64,000 nt of DNA, from the NCBI RefSeq assembly GCF_000024165.1, contig NC_013194.1, positions 1,860,001 to 1,924,000 on the forward strand. The letters run 5' to 3'. Origin of the DNA: Accumulibacter phosphatis. GTDB taxonomy: Bacteria > Pseudomonadota > Gammaproteobacteria > Burkholderiales > Rhodocyclaceae. A program made the position numbers and the translations under genes. Position 1 is the first letter of the stretch; each line of letters starts with the position of its first letter. Of the stretch, positions 9,573 to 19,166 are shown in pieces. Under the pieces are notes generated by a model. The model worked only from the letters and a program-made list of their open reading frames with translations, was not told the DNA's origin and made no database searches.

Positions 9573-10232
9573 GGGTCGCGTGTTCACCGCCTTGGCCAAG
9601 GGCGTGCGCGCGTCGTGCCGCCATCACCCGGCGACAAAATCCTGGCACGATGCCTCGTGATTCGATCACGGCACGACAAATTGGCAACACGCCGTCGCGT
9701 GCTGCCATCACGACAGGTCGTGATGGCAGCCCGGTGAAGCAAATTCCTTCCACGACGTGTCGTGATTCGATCACGGCGCGACAAATTGCCATCACGAGCC
9801 GTCGTGTTGCCAACACGACACGCGCACTACGCTCCCTGGTCGAGCGAATGGCTTGTTTGCGGCCGCCAGCAAGCGGCGCCTTGACAGCATTTCAAGCCAG
9901 GCGCTACGATTTTCGACGCGGGACATCCGTCCCTCGGCCTGAAGAAGAAGGCCGAGCGCAAGGCCCCCACCCGCGCCAGCAAGCCGATCTAGCGGCGCCT
10001 GCCTGGTTCCGGTCATCACAGAACTATAATGACTTCTTTACAATCTCTGCCCGATCTGCGTGATCGCGGCACAAGCTGGTCTATAGTGGGGGGGCTGGGA
10101 ATTCGGTCGTCGACCTGCTGGAAGGCGGCGACTGTTTTCGGTGGATGAGGCGCGACCGATGTGCATGCGATGGAGGCCATTCGTCGACCCAGCGGACGAA
10201 TCGCTGCCGTACATGGACCATGGAGGTAGCCG
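9573..10232. other. Gene-free stretch with palindromic repeats and gene debris
   Basis: No convincing gene lies in these 660 bases. The left part holds the repeat array at 9655-9820. Around 9918-9991 a short plus-strand frame ends GHPSLGLKKKAERKAPTRASKPI and then stops; this lysine-rich tail may be the end of a decayed basic protein. A perfect TATAAT lies at 10025-10030 but the matching -35 region (CTGGTT) is poor, so promoter calls for the following PAS-GGDEF gene are weak. Confidence 0.6.
9655..9820. repeat. Two 61-bp direct repeats built from CGTGAT/ATCACG palindromes
   Basis: Units at 9655-9715 and 9760-9820 are the same length and share TCGTGATTCGATCACGGC, CGACAAATTG and the final CACGACA. 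Differences are mostly compensatory: AACACG in one unit is ATCACG in the other. Between them lies the perfect hairpin GCCATCACGA/TCGTGATGGC (9704-9727). The pattern is that of REP/BIME-like extragenic palindromes. Confidence 0.75.
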
Positions 10233-12690
10233 GTGAGCACCGAGGAGAAGAAGGACGCTACAGAAGCGCCGCGCTCGCCGGCATCAGCCCCGGTGCCGGA
10301 GCCCGGCCTGGCGGAGCCGCAAGGCGCGCCGTCGCCCGAATCCCTGCAGTGGACGCTGCATGAACTGCGCGTGCAACGGATGGCGCTCGACAGGCAGAAC
10401 GAGGAGCTGCGCCGTGCCCAGGCCGAGATCGAGGCGTCGCGCGAGCAGTATCGGCAACTCTACGACCTGGCGCCGGCGGGCTACCTGACGCTTTCCCGAC
10501 AGGGCCTGATCCTCAAGGCCAACCTGACCTGCGCCAGCCTGCTGGGCGTGCCCCGGGATCTGCTGATCGACCAGCCGTTTGCCCGCTTCATCCTCAATGA
10601 CGATCAGGTCATCTACTATCTCTACCGCAAACGGCTGCTCGCGGCCGGCGAATCGCCGGCGTGCGAACTGCGGATGGTGAAGCAGGGCGGCGACACCTTC
10701 TGGGCGCGCGTGGACGCCACCAGTGCTCGCGACGACGCTGACGCTGCCGTCTTTCGCGTCATGATCAGCGACATCAGCGACCGCAAGCAGAGCGAGGTCC
10801 GACTGCAACTGGCGGCCTGCGTCTTCTCGCATGCCCGCGAAGGCATCATGATCAGCGCCACCGACGGCACGATCGTCGAGGTCAATCGCGCCTTTACCCG
10901 CATCACCGGCTACAGCCGTGAAGAAGCCATGGCCCGCAACTCGCGATTTCTCGCCTCAGAGCGTCAGGACAAGGCGTTCTACGCGGCCAGGCGGCGCGCG
11001 CTGAACGAAGATGGCTACTGGTCCGGCGAAGTCTGGAACCGGCGCAAGAACGGCGAGTTGTATGTCGAGATGCAGACCGTCAGCACGGTGCCCGACGTGC
11101 AAGGCAAGATCCGCCAGGTGGTGACGCTGTTCTCCGATATCACCACGATCAAGCAGGCGGAGGAGGCGCTGGCCGCCAGCGAAGAACAGCGTCGACTGTT
11201 CATCGAATACGCGCCGGCCGGACTGGCGATGTTCGACCGCGACATGCGCTATCTGTACGCGAGCAACCGCTGGTTCGCCGATCACGGCCTGGAAAAGCGC
11301 GATCTGCAGGGCCTGTCACACTACGACGTCTTCCCGGAACTCCCGGAAGAGTGGAAGGAAGCGCATCGCCGAGGCCTGGCGGGCGAGGAATTGCGCTCGG
11401 AAGGGGACCGCTTCGAAAGGCTCGACGGTTCGGTGAAGTGGGTGCGCTGGGAGATCCATCCCTGGTACGACGCGCAGCGAAGCGTCGGCGGCATCGTCAT
11501 CTTCACCGAAGACATCACCGCCAACAAGCAAGCGGAGGCAGCGCTGCGCGCCAGCGAAGAGCGTTTGTCACTGGTGTTGCGTGGTACCCGGGACGCCTTC
11601 TGGGACTGGGATCTGCGACGCAGCGACGTCTACTATTCGCCGCGCTGGTGGGACATGCTCGGCTATGTCGACGACGAACTCGTCTTCGATACGAAACTGT
11701 GGCAGCGACTGACCCATCCCGACGACGTGCAGCGCGTTCGCCAGGTGTTCGGGGCGGCTTTGGCGGACGGTGCCGACTCCTGCAAAGTGGAATTCCGCTT
11801 GCGGCACCGCGACGGCCATTACTTGCACACCATCTGTCGCGCGATGATTCTGCGCGACGAGAACGGCAAGGCGATCCGCGTCGCCGGCGCCAACACGGAT
11901 ATCACGGTACGCCGGCAGACCGAAGACGCCTTGCGCGAACAGGAAGCCTTCTTCCGCCTGATCGCCGAGAACCTCGAGGGTTTCCTGGCCGTTCTCGACG
12001 TCGACGGACGGCGGATCTACAACAATCCCTCCTACGCCCGCCTGGTCGGCGACCGGAAGCTTCCCGGCACCTCCTCCTTCGCCGATATCCATGCGGATGA
12101 CCGTGAACGGGTCATGCAATCGTTCCGTGACACCGTCGCTACCGGCGTCGGCCAGCATCTCGAATATCGCTTCGTCACCAGCGACGGCCGCGTCCGTGTG
12201 ATGGAGTCGCGCGGCGGCGCCATCAAGGACAGCGAAGGCCGTACCAAGCGCGTCGTCGTCCTCTCCCATGACGTCACCGAGCGCCGCGAGGCCGAGGAGA
12301 GAATCCGTCATCTGGCCTTCCACGACACGCTCACGCAACTTCCCAATCGGCTGACGCTACTGGACCGCCTGCGACAGACGCTGGCCGTCAGCAAGCGCAC
12401 CGGTTGCCAGGGCGCGCTGATGTTCGTCGACCTGGACGAATTCAAGGCGATGAACGACACCTACGGCCACGAAGCCGGCGACCTGCTGTTGATCGAGGTG
12501 GCGCACCGCCTGAAAGCCTGCGTGCGCGAGATGGACACCGTGGCGCGTTTCGCCGGCGATGAGTTTGTGGTGATGCTGAGTGCCCTCGATTCGGGCAGCG
12601 CGCAATCGACTTCGCAAGCCCGGATCGTCGCGGAGAAAATCCGTCTCAGCTTGTCGCAACCGTATCGGCTGAGCATCCGGGATGAGCAAC
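10233..12690 (+). pseudogene. Multi-PAS diguanylate cyclase, N-terminal part (interrupted)
   Basis: About 819 residues remain before an IS110 element. After a short coiled-coil-like start there are about five PAS modules (near residues 66-180, 190-305, 315-430, 440-560 and 570-690), then the beginning of a GGDEF domain (HDTLTQLPNRL at about 695). The signature reads AGDEF rather than GGDEF, a variant that is active in some known cyclases. The GTG start at 10233 follows a good GGAGGT site. The missing end of the domain reappears at 14091-14288, so the gene was a probable c-di-GMP synthase before insertion. There is no N-terminal membrane segment, so it was probably cytoplasmic. Confidence 0.85.
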
Positions 12691-12701
12691 TGTGTTCCAA
12701 G

Positions 12702-13682
12702 TCAAGCGTTTTTAGGGGCGTTTGGGTGTTCTGGATTCCAGGGGATACCCGATTTGACGATCGCGTTCATAATCGTCAGCATCTTATGCATGCAAGCGAC
12801 CAAGGCGACCTTTTTGAGCTTGCCTTTGGCGAGCAACCGTTCGTAGAAGATCTTGATCACCGGGTTGTACCGTATGGCGCTCAGGGCCGCCATGTATAAA
12901 GTGGTACGCACTGTCGCGCGACCCCCCCAGGTGATGCGCTTGCCCTTGTGGCGACCGCTGTCCGCGTTCAAGGGAGCCACGCCGACCAGCTTGCCAATTT
13001 GCGCATGGGTGAGTTGCCCCAACTCAGGCAAGGCGCCCATCAGAGCCGCTTGCATGCAGGGCCCGACTCCTTTGAAATCCTTGAACAACGCGAGCTTCTG
13101 AGCAAAATGTCCCTTCAACATGCCATCGATGTTCTTGTCAATCAGCGCAATCTGCCGATCGAGCATCTTGAGTACCAGCTTGATGCTTTTGTGCTGCGAC
13201 GGATGGCTCGTGGCCAAGCGGTTTGCCTCCGCCACGCGCATGGCGACCAACTGGTTGTGGCGCACCAGCAAGGCTTCCAGTGCCTCCTGGTTGGCGTCGG
13301 GCAGTTTCATCAACAGCCGCTCCCGCTGCGCGGACTGGTGCAGCGTTCTCCCAAAGTGCGAGAGCACTCGCGCATCAATGGCGTCCGTCTTGGCGAGGTA
13401 TCCCATTGATTTCGCGAAATCCCTCGCCTGCCGTGGATTCACCACCATCACCGGCAGACCGGCCGCACAGAGCGCCGCTGCCACTGGGCGCTCATAGCCA
13501 CCCGTGGCCTCCAACAGGATCACGCCAATTCGCTCCGCAAGCAGCTTCAGCCGGTTCACCAAGGCTCCGATCTCCTTCCCGCTGTTGGCGATGCATTCGG
13601 TCTTGGACTGGTCGTCCAGAGCAAGTTCGAGCGTGTCTTTCGCAACATCAATGCCGGGGAAAATCAATTCCGGAACGTTCAT
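12702..13682 (-). CDS. IS110-family transposase (DEDD recombinase)
   Basis: Protein of 326 residues. The N-terminal RuvC-like domain has the first acidic residue in PGIDVAKDTL, the second in LLEATGGYE and further aspartates in KTDAIDARVL, i.e. the DEDD set. The C-terminal Tnp2/transposase_20 domain has GVGPCMQAALMG and VGVAPLNADSGRHKGKR, which includes the conserved nucleophilic serine. Family length is about 320-340 residues, so it appears complete and possibly active. It reads opposite to the gene it interrupts. Confidence 0.93.
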   Translation of the reverse strand: MNVPELIFPGIDVAKDTLELALDDQSKTECIANSGKEIGALVNRLKLLAERIGVILLEATGGYERPVAAALCAAGLPVMVVNPRQARDFAKSMGYLAKTDAIDARVLSHFGRTLHQSAQRERLLMKLPDANQEALEALLVRHNQLVAMRVAEANRLATSHPSQHKSIKLVLKMLDRQIALIDKNIDGMLKGHFAQKLALFKDFKGVGPCMQAALMGALPELGQLTHAQIGKLVGVAPLNADSGRHKGKRITWGGRATVRTTLYMAALSAIRYNPVIKIFYERLLAKGKLKKVALVACMHKMLTIMNAIVKSGIPWNPEHPNAPKNA

Positions 13683-14084
13683 CTATAGCCATCCTTGCAA
13701 ATACGAGGTCACGCTCTTGCGACACGCGCCAACAAGCAACTGTTCGGTATCCAGACAAACGGCTGACCAAGCATGCCAAGTGCTCATCCACGGGCTTGAG
13801 GTCCCAGAGGGACATCGGGCTATGCCTGGCCTTCCGAACTCTCCTCGACAACATTCATGCGGCTCTCCGTCACCCACACCTTGGGGCTCTGCCCCAAACC
13901 CCGCACTCGCCGTGAGGCAGGGCTGGGGATGATACACCCCTCCCCAGCCCCTGCCTCCAGCGTACTTGGCTTACAGGGCGTCAAGAGACTTTCGCGGCAT
14001 AAACGCGAGAGAAAAAACCTCTCTCGCATTTATTCCACGGTTCTCTTGACCCCCTTCCAGCCATTCCTTCCCGCCCTCTCCCAG
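13683..14084 (-). ncRNA. Candidate bridge-RNA region of the IS110 element
   Basis: About 400 non-coding bases lie upstream of the transposase. Members of the IS110 group are known to make a structured bridge RNA from this end, with loops that pair to target and donor DNA. Visible hairpins: TTGGGGC-TCT-GCCCCAA (13881-13897), GAGGCAGGGCTGGGGA with its near-perfect partner TCCCCAGCCCCTGCCTC (13914-13957), and GCGAGAG/CTCTCGC (14005-14027). The exact RNA ends and the guide loops cannot be assigned by eye. Confidence 0.4.
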
Positions 14085-14090
14085 ATGAGC

Positions 14091-14288
14091 CAAAAGCCAC
14101 GAAAGAAAGCATACAAGGGAACGGCCACGCGGGCCATCGAACATCGGTGCACGGTCAGCGTCGGCGTGGCCTTGTTCACGGGTCATGAAGGCGACGCGGA
14201 CGACATCCTGCAGCGGGCCGATGCGGCGATGTACGACGCCAAAGAGGCGGGGCGCAATTTGATCCGGTTTCACGACCGGCTGGCTTGA
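14091..14288 (+). pseudogene. C-terminal GGDEF remnant of the interrupted cyclase
   Basis: From about 14133 the frame reads AIEHRCTVSVGVALFTGHEGDADDILQRADAAMYDAKEAGRN and stops at 14288. This is precisely the end of a GGDEF domain (SVGVALF and ADAAMYDAK motifs) and continues what is missing from the gene interrupted at about 12690. Residues before IEHRC may come partly from the insertion junction. Confidence 0.8.
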
Positions 14289-14763
14289 GGGCTCGCCCCT
14301 CTTTTCCTCAGCCTGGAATTGCGCCGGCTGCGCTTCTCCCTCTGCGGTCGACGCCAATACGCAGTTCGACATCACCGGCAGCCGCCCCGAAGCCGCGCAG
14401 CACGGGATTGTAGCGTCGCCCCTCATCGTGCCGGCGATCCTCGAAGCGCGCGTACCGCCAGCCGCAGGCCGACGAGTCGCAGGTGTTCAGCGCCGTAGCC
14501 CGGATGCAGCGCCAGCGAAATCCGGGGCCCCAAGGCTGGCCCCCCACCAGACGCGCTACCCCGCGCCTCCGCGCAACCATAACGCTCCCCTCGCCGGCAG
14601 ACGACCCGCCCGTCCGGCGCTTGACACGACCCAGGGGCCCCGGGATACTCCGCCTGCCGACGCGCTGACGGGGCGACTGCGTACGCCGCCGCGAAAAGCC
14701 GCTGGCGGCTCGCTTCAGGCCTCTGCAGCCGAGCTTCTGACGCCCCCTTACTGCCCCCCTCCC
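14289..14763. other. Upstream region of the HlyD-ABC operon
   Basis: No gene is supported in these 475 bases. The only clear signal is the sigma-70 promoter at 14621-14649. Confidence 0.5.
14621..14649 (+). promoter_or_regulatory. Sigma-70 promoter for the HlyD-ABC operon
   Basis: TTGACA at 14621-14626, a 17-base spacer, then GATACT at 14644-14649. This is a perfect -35 and a 4/6 -10 at ideal spacing, placing transcription start near 14656, about 108 bases before the ATG of the membrane-fusion protein gene. Confidence 0.6.
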
Positions 14764-16032
14764 ATGGCCGAACCCGAGAAACTCCCCGCCGCTTCGCTGT
14801 CGCAGCTCACCATCGATCGCAGCGCGGCCCCGGCTCGGCGTCGCCGGCGGAGCTGGGTCGGCTGGCTGGCGGGTGCGCTCGTCGCCGCCGGCATCGCTGC
14901 CTTCCTTCTCGTACCGGGAAAGACCGAAGTCCAGGTCACCAGCGTGCTCAGCGCCTACCCGTCGCAGCAGTACACACAACTGACCGCTTCCGGCTACGTG
15001 GTCGCGCAACGGCGCGCCTCGGTAGCCTCCAAGGGAACCGGCCGACTGATCGAGCTGCGGGTGCGTGAGGGGAGCCCGGTGCAGCAGGGCGAACTGATCG
15101 GCCGCCTCGACGCCAGCGACGTGCAGGCCGCGCTGCTCGTCGCGCAGGCGGCGATCGGCCAGGCAGCGGCCGGCGTGCGGCAGGCGGAAGCCAACCTCGA
15201 ACAGGCGCAGGCCGAGGCCGCCAACGCCGAGGTCGAATTCCAGCGCCAGCAGACCTTGCGCACCCGCGGTTTCGTCTCGTCGCAGGCCGTCGACGCTGCA
15301 CAGCGCCGCGCGCTGGCGGCACGCGCGGGGGTCGGCGCCGGGCGCGCGGCAATCGGCAGTGCCAGGGCCGCTCTCGCGCAGGCACAGGCGCAGGTGAGCG
15401 TGCAGCGGGTCAACCAGGACAACACCGAGATCCGCGCGCCGTTCGACGGCGTGGTGCTGGTTAAGAACGCCAACGTCGGCGACATGATCACGCCTTTCTC
15501 GGCGGCGGCGGGCACCTCGGGCGCTGTCGTGACGATGGCCGACATGAGCACGCTGGAGGTCGAGGCGGACGTTTCCGAGAGCAATGTCGCCAGGGTCCGC
15601 GTCGACATGCCGGTGGAGATCACGCTCGATGCGATCCCCGATGCGCGCTTCCGCGGCAGCGTTGCCCGCGTCGTGCCGACGGTGGACCGCGCCAAGGCGA
15701 CGGTGGTGACCAAGATCCGCTTCGAGAAGATCGACGCGCGCATCCTGCCCGAAATGAGCGCGAAGGTGAATTTTCTGTCGCAGCCGGCGAGCGACGCCGA
15801 CCAGACGCCGGTAGTCGCCGTCAACCCGCGGGCGATCACCGAGCGCGCCGGCAGCAAGGTGGTCTTCCGACTGGTCGGCGAGACCGTCGAAGCCGTCCCG
15901 GTGACGCTTGGCCGCAAGCTCGGCGACGCGCAGGAGCTGACCGGCAGCCCGCTGCAGCCCGGCGAACGCCTGGTCCTGGCGCCCACGGAACGCCTCGCTG
16001 CCGGCGCCAGCGTGGTCGTCTCGGGCAAGTGA
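14764..16032 (+). CDS. HlyD/MacA-type periplasmic membrane-fusion protein
   Basis: Protein of 422 residues with a cytoplasmic basic N-terminus (ARRRRRSW), one membrane anchor (about 30-55) and a periplasmic part. The lipoyl/barrel-sandwich halves are TASGYVVAQRRASVASKGTGRL and the later TEIRAPFDGVVLVKNANVGDMI; between them is a long alanine-rich coiled-coil hairpin (about 125-225). It would link the following ABC ATPase and permeases to an outer-membrane exit or adjacent periplasmic partner. The export substrate is unknown. No strong ribosome site precedes the ATG. Confidence 0.85.
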   Translation: MAEPEKLPAASLSQLTIDRSAAPARRRRRSWVGWLAGALVAAGIAAFLLVPGKTEVQVTSVLSAYPSQQYTQLTASGYVVAQRRASVASKGTGRLIELRVREGSPVQQGELIGRLDASDVQAALLVAQAAIGQAAAGVRQAEANLEQAQAEAANAEVEFQRQQTLRTRGFVSSQAVDAAQRRALAARAGVGAGRAAIGSARAALAQAQAQVSVQRVNQDNTEIRAPFDGVVLVKNANVGDMITPFSAAAGTSGAVVTMADMSTLEVEADVSESNVARVRVDMPVEITLDAIPDARFRGSVARVVPTVDRAKATVVTKIRFEKIDARILPEMSAKVNFLSQPASDADQTPVVAVNPRAITERAGSKVVFRLVGETVEAVPVTLGRKLGDAQELTGSPLQPGERLVLAPTERLAAGASVVVSGK

Positions 16033-16054
16033 GCGGCGCCGTGAAGAGCCGCGC

Positions 16055-16756
16055 TTGAGCACTGACCCGGCCAGTCCGCTGATTCGCATCCGCGGGCTCT
16101 CGAAAGGCTATCGGCGCGGCGACCAGGTGATTCCGGTGCTGCTCGACCTCGACATGGACGTCGCGGCAGGCGAGTTCGTGGCCCTGATGGGTCCGAGCGG
16201 CTCAGGCAAGAGCACGCTGCTCAACCTGATCGCCGGCATCGACAAGCCGTCGAGCGGCACCATCGAGATCGGCGGCGTCGATATCGCCGAACTGAGCGAA
16301 GGCGAACTGGCCGACTGGCGCGCCGCCAACGTCGGCTTCGTCTTCCAGTTCTACAACCTGCTGCCGGTGCTCAGCGCGCAGGACAACGTCGAACTGCCTT
16401 TGCTGCTGACCGGGCTGTCGAGCCGCCAGCGCGCCGAGCGTGCGCGCCTCGTCCTCGGGCTGGTGGGCCTCGCCGACCGCGCCGACCATTATCCGAACGA
16501 ACTCTCCGGCGGGCAGCAGCAGCGCGTGGCGATCGCGCGTGCGCTGGTCAGCGACCCCCTGCTGATCGTTGCCGACGAACCCACCGGCGACCTCGACCGC
16601 GTCACTGGCGAGGAGATACTCGGACTGCTCGAACAACTCGTCGTCGAGATGGGCAAGACGATCGTCATGGTCACGCACGACCCGAAGGCTGCTGCGCGAG
16701 CGCGCCGTCTGGTGCACCTCGAGAAGGGCGTGCTGGTCGACGAGGTCGGCGCGTGA
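16055..16756 (+). CDS. MacB/LolD-type ABC transporter ATPase
   Basis: ATPase of 233 residues: Walker A GPSGSGKST, Q-loop FVFQFYNLLPVL, signature LSGGQQQR, Walker B LLIVADEPTGDLD, switch histidine MVTHD. These features are those of the LolD/MacB/FtsE group that works with FtsX-type permeases. The start is TTG at 16055 giving MSTDPASPLIRIRGLSKGY; no ATG fits. It lies 22 bases after the fusion-protein gene and pairs with the two permeases downstream. Confidence 0.9.
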   Translation: MSTDPASPLIRIRGLSKGYRRGDQVIPVLLDLDMDVAAGEFVALMGPSGSGKSTLLNLIAGIDKPSSGTIEIGGVDIAELSEGELADWRAANVGFVFQFYNLLPVLSAQDNVELPLLLTGLSSRQRAERARLVLGLVGLADRADHYPNELSGGQQQRVAIARALVSDPLLIVADEPTGDLDRVTGEEILGLLEQLVVEMGKTIVMVTHDPKAAARARRLVHLEKGVLVDEVGA

Positions 16757-16781
16757 CGCCGGCGCGTGCAGGAGGCGGCCG

Positions 16782-17939
16782 ATGTTCCTGCTCCGGCTCC
16801 TGCTGAAAAACGCCTTTCGCCACAAGCTGCGCACCGGCCTGACGCTGATCGGACTGGTGGTGGCGATCTGCGCCTTCGGTCTGCTGCGCACCATCGTCGA
16901 CGCCTGGTACGCCGGCGTCGAGGCCAGCTCGAGCACGCGCCTGGTGACGCGCAGCAGCATCTCGCTGACTTTCCAGTTGCCGCTCAACTACGCGCAGCGA
17001 ATCCGCGCCGTCGAGGGCGTGCGCGCGATCAGTTGGGCGAACTGGTTCGGCGGGGTGTACATCACCGAGCGTAATTTCTTCCCGCAGTTCGCGATCGATC
17101 CGGCGAGCTACCTGGCGCTCTACCCCGAGTACTTGATCGCCGACGCCGAGAAGCTCGCCTTCTTCCGCGATCGGCAGGGAGCGGTCGTCGGCCGCGGACT
17201 CGCGAAAAAATTCGGTTGGCAGATCGGCGACCCGATCCCCCTGCGCGGCACGATCTATCCGGGAACCTGGACCTTCAACCTGCGCGCGATCTACGACGGG
17301 GTGGACGCCAAGACCGATGAAAACCAGATGTTCGTGCACTGGTCGTTCATCAACGAATCCTTGCGCCAGAGCGCGCGCCGGCGCGCCGATGCCGTCGGCG
17401 TGTATATCGTCGGCATCGACGAGCCGAACAACGCCGCCCTGATCTCGCAACGCATCGACGCGCTGTTCGCCAATTCGCTGGCCGAGACGCTCAGCGAGAC
17501 CGAAAAGGCGTTCCAGCTCAGCTTCGTGTCGATGAGCGAGGCGATCCTGGTGGCGATCCAGGCGGTGAGTTTCATCATCGTTGTGATCATCATGGCGGTG
17601 ATGGCCAATACCATGACGATGACCGCGCGCGAGCGCCTGGCCGAGTATGCGACGCTCAAGGCGCTGGGTTTCCCGCCGGCTTTCGTGGTCGGCCTGCTGT
17701 ACGGCGAGAGCCTGTTGATCGCCGGCATCGGTGGCGTCCTCGGGGTCGCCGCGACGCTGCCGCTGTCGGCTGCCTTCGCGCGCGCGACCGGCACGCTGTT
17801 CCCGGTCTTCCAGGTGTCGCCACTGACGATGAGCCTGCAGTTGCTGGCCGCAGCGATCGTCGGCATCGTCGCTGCCGCCTGGCCGGCGTGGCGGATGAGC
17901 CGGATCGACATCGTCGATGGGCTGCGCCATGTGGCTTGA
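16782..17939 (+). CDS. FtsX-type ABC permease 1
   Basis: Inner-membrane protein of 385 residues: one N-terminal membrane helix (LTLIGLVVAICAFGLL), a large periplasmic MacB-PCD domain (about 45-260), then three helices in the FtsX domain with VMANTMTMTARERLAEYATLKALGFPP. This layout is that of MacB/LolC-type permeases. It has an AGGAGG ribosome site. It probably acts as a heterodimer with the next permease. Confidence 0.88.
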   Translation: MFLLRLLLKNAFRHKLRTGLTLIGLVVAICAFGLLRTIVDAWYAGVEASSSTRLVTRSSISLTFQLPLNYAQRIRAVEGVRAISWANWFGGVYITERNFFPQFAIDPASYLALYPEYLIADAEKLAFFRDRQGAVVGRGLAKKFGWQIGDPIPLRGTIYPGTWTFNLRAIYDGVDAKTDENQMFVHWSFINESLRQSARRRADAVGVYIVGIDEPNNAALISQRIDALFANSLAETLSETEKAFQLSFVSMSEAILVAIQAVSFIIVVIIMAVMANTMTMTARERLAEYATLKALGFPPAFVVGLLYGESLLIAGIGGVLGVAATLPLSAAFARATGTLFPVFQVSPLTMSLQLLAAAIVGIVAAAWPAWRMSRIDIVDGLRHVA

Positions 17940-17945
17940 CCGGCG

Positions 17946-19115
17946 GTGAAGGGCCTGCCGCTTGCCTACATCTTGCGCAACCTGTGGGTGCGCAGGGTGA
18001 CCACCTTGCTCACCGCGCTCGGCATGGCCCTGGTCGTCTACGTGTTCGCGACGGTGCTGATGATGAGCGAAGGCATACGCGCGACGCTGGTCGCCACCGG
18101 CCAGGCGGACAACGTCATCATCCTGCGCAAGGGGGCCGGCGCCGAGATCAACAGCGCGGTCGGTCGCGACCAGGCCGGAACAATCGAGACCCTCCCGGGA
18201 ATCGCCAGCGATGCGCTGGGCCGCACGATGGTCAGCCGCGAGCCCGTGGTGCTGATCAATCTGCCCAAGCGTGGCAGCGGCAAGCCGAGCAACGTCACCG
18301 TGCGCGGCACGTCGGCAGTGGGCGGCGAACTGCGGCCGCAGGTACGCATCGGCGAAGGCCGCATGTTCCGCCCGGGCACTTCCGAGATCGTCGCCGGTAG
18401 CGCCGTGGCTGCCGGCTTTCAGGGTGTCGGCCTCGGCCAGACGCTGCGCTTCGCCGGCCGCGACTGGCTCGTCGTCGGCGTTCTCGACGCGGGGCGCAGC
18501 GGCTTCGACTCGGAGATCTGGGGCGATGGCGAACAGATGTTGCAGGCCTTCAGGCGTAACGCCTACTCGACCGTCGTCCTGCGTCTGGCCGATGCGGAGG
18601 GCTTCGAGCACATCCGGAAGGCCCTCGAGGAGGACCCCCGGCTATCGCTCGAAGCCAAGCCGGAACGCGTGTTCTATGCTGAGCAGAGCGAGGCGCTGGC
18701 GACCTTCATCCGCCTGCTCGGCACGGCGCTTGCCGTCATCTTCTCGATCGGCGCCGTGGTCGGTGCGATGATCACGATGTTCGCCGCGGTGGCGGCGCGC
18801 ACCGCCGAGATCGGCACCTTGCGCGCGCTCGGGTTTCGGCGTGGCGCCGTTCTGCTGGCGTTTCTCGGTGAGTCGCTGCTGCTGGCTGCGCTCGGCGGCG
18901 TTCTCGGGTTGGCGGGTGCAAGTGCGATGCAGGCGGTCGATATCTCGACGACGAACTTCCAGACTTTCGCCGAGTTGGCCTTCCGTTTCGTGCTGACGCC
19001 GTCGATCGCCTTGCAGTCGATGGCCTTCGCGCTGGCGATGGGCGTCGTTGGCGGCTTCATTCCGGCATGGCGCGCGGCACGCCTGGAGATCGCCGAGTGC
19101 CTGCGCGCGGCCTGA
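17946..19115 (+). CDS. FtsX-type ABC permease 2
   Basis: Permease of 389 residues with the same plan as its upstream neighbour: N-terminal helix, MacB-type periplasmic domain, and three C-terminal helices including AARTAEIGTLRALGFRRGAVLLAFLGES. The GTG at 17946 lies 6 bases after the previous stop, with the coding start MKGLPLAYILRNLWVRR. Presence of two different permeases with one ATPase and one fusion protein resembles the DevBCA and related exporter layout. Confidence 0.87.
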   Translation: MKGLPLAYILRNLWVRRVTTLLTALGMALVVYVFATVLMMSEGIRATLVATGQADNVIILRKGAGAEINSAVGRDQAGTIETLPGIASDALGRTMVSREPVVLINLPKRGSGKPSNVTVRGTSAVGGELRPQVRIGEGRMFRPGTSEIVAGSAVAAGFQGVGLGQTLRFAGRDWLVVGVLDAGRSGFDSEIWGDGEQMLQAFRRNAYSTVVLRLADAEGFEHIRKALEEDPRLSLEAKPERVFYAEQSEALATFIRLLGTALAVIFSIGAVVGAMITMFAAVAARTAEIGTLRALGFRRGAVLLAFLGESLLLAALGGVLGLAGASAMQAVDISTTNFQTFAELAFRFVLTPSIALQSMAFALAMGVVGGFIPAWRAARLEIAECLRAA

Positions 19116-19166
19116 GAGCCGACGGCAGGGTGCCCGCGGCAGCCTGCCGGGGTACGCCCTACAAGG

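Larger units (their letters stand above)
12690..14090 (-). mobile_element. IS110-family insertion sequence
   Basis: The element lies within a GGDEF gene and carries one transposase gene near one end and about 400 non-coding bases upstream of it. That asymmetric layout, and the absence of long terminal inverted repeats, are as expected of IS110 elements. The boundaries are approximate: the transposase-stop side lies within about 12685-12700 and the other side within about 14080-14130, because host coding sequence resumes by 14133. Confidence 0.75.

Noticed and set aside
9655..9820. Possible CRISPR array
   Set aside because: Only two long units, each internally palindromic, with no regular short repeat/spacer alternation and no cas genes.
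10003..10030. Promoter with perfect TATAAT at 10025 for the PAS-GGDEF gene
   Set aside because: The -35 region is poor, the leader would be 200 bases, and a TCTATAGT further down is equally likely, so no promoter was called.
12681..14090. GATGAGC at 12681-12687 and 14084-14090 as the target duplication of the IS110 element
   Set aside because: Joining at this repeat puts the downstream GGDEF end out of frame, and IS110 elements seldom make duplications of this length.
14308..16089. Long minus-strand open frame of 593 codons opposite the HlyD gene
   Set aside because: It mirrors the real coding frame of a clear HlyD protein; its arginine/alanine-rich low-complexity product is a GC-codon shadow.
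16671..18611. Long minus-strand open frame of 646 codons opposite the two permeases
   Set aside because: Shadow of the FtsX-type permease genes; no domain.
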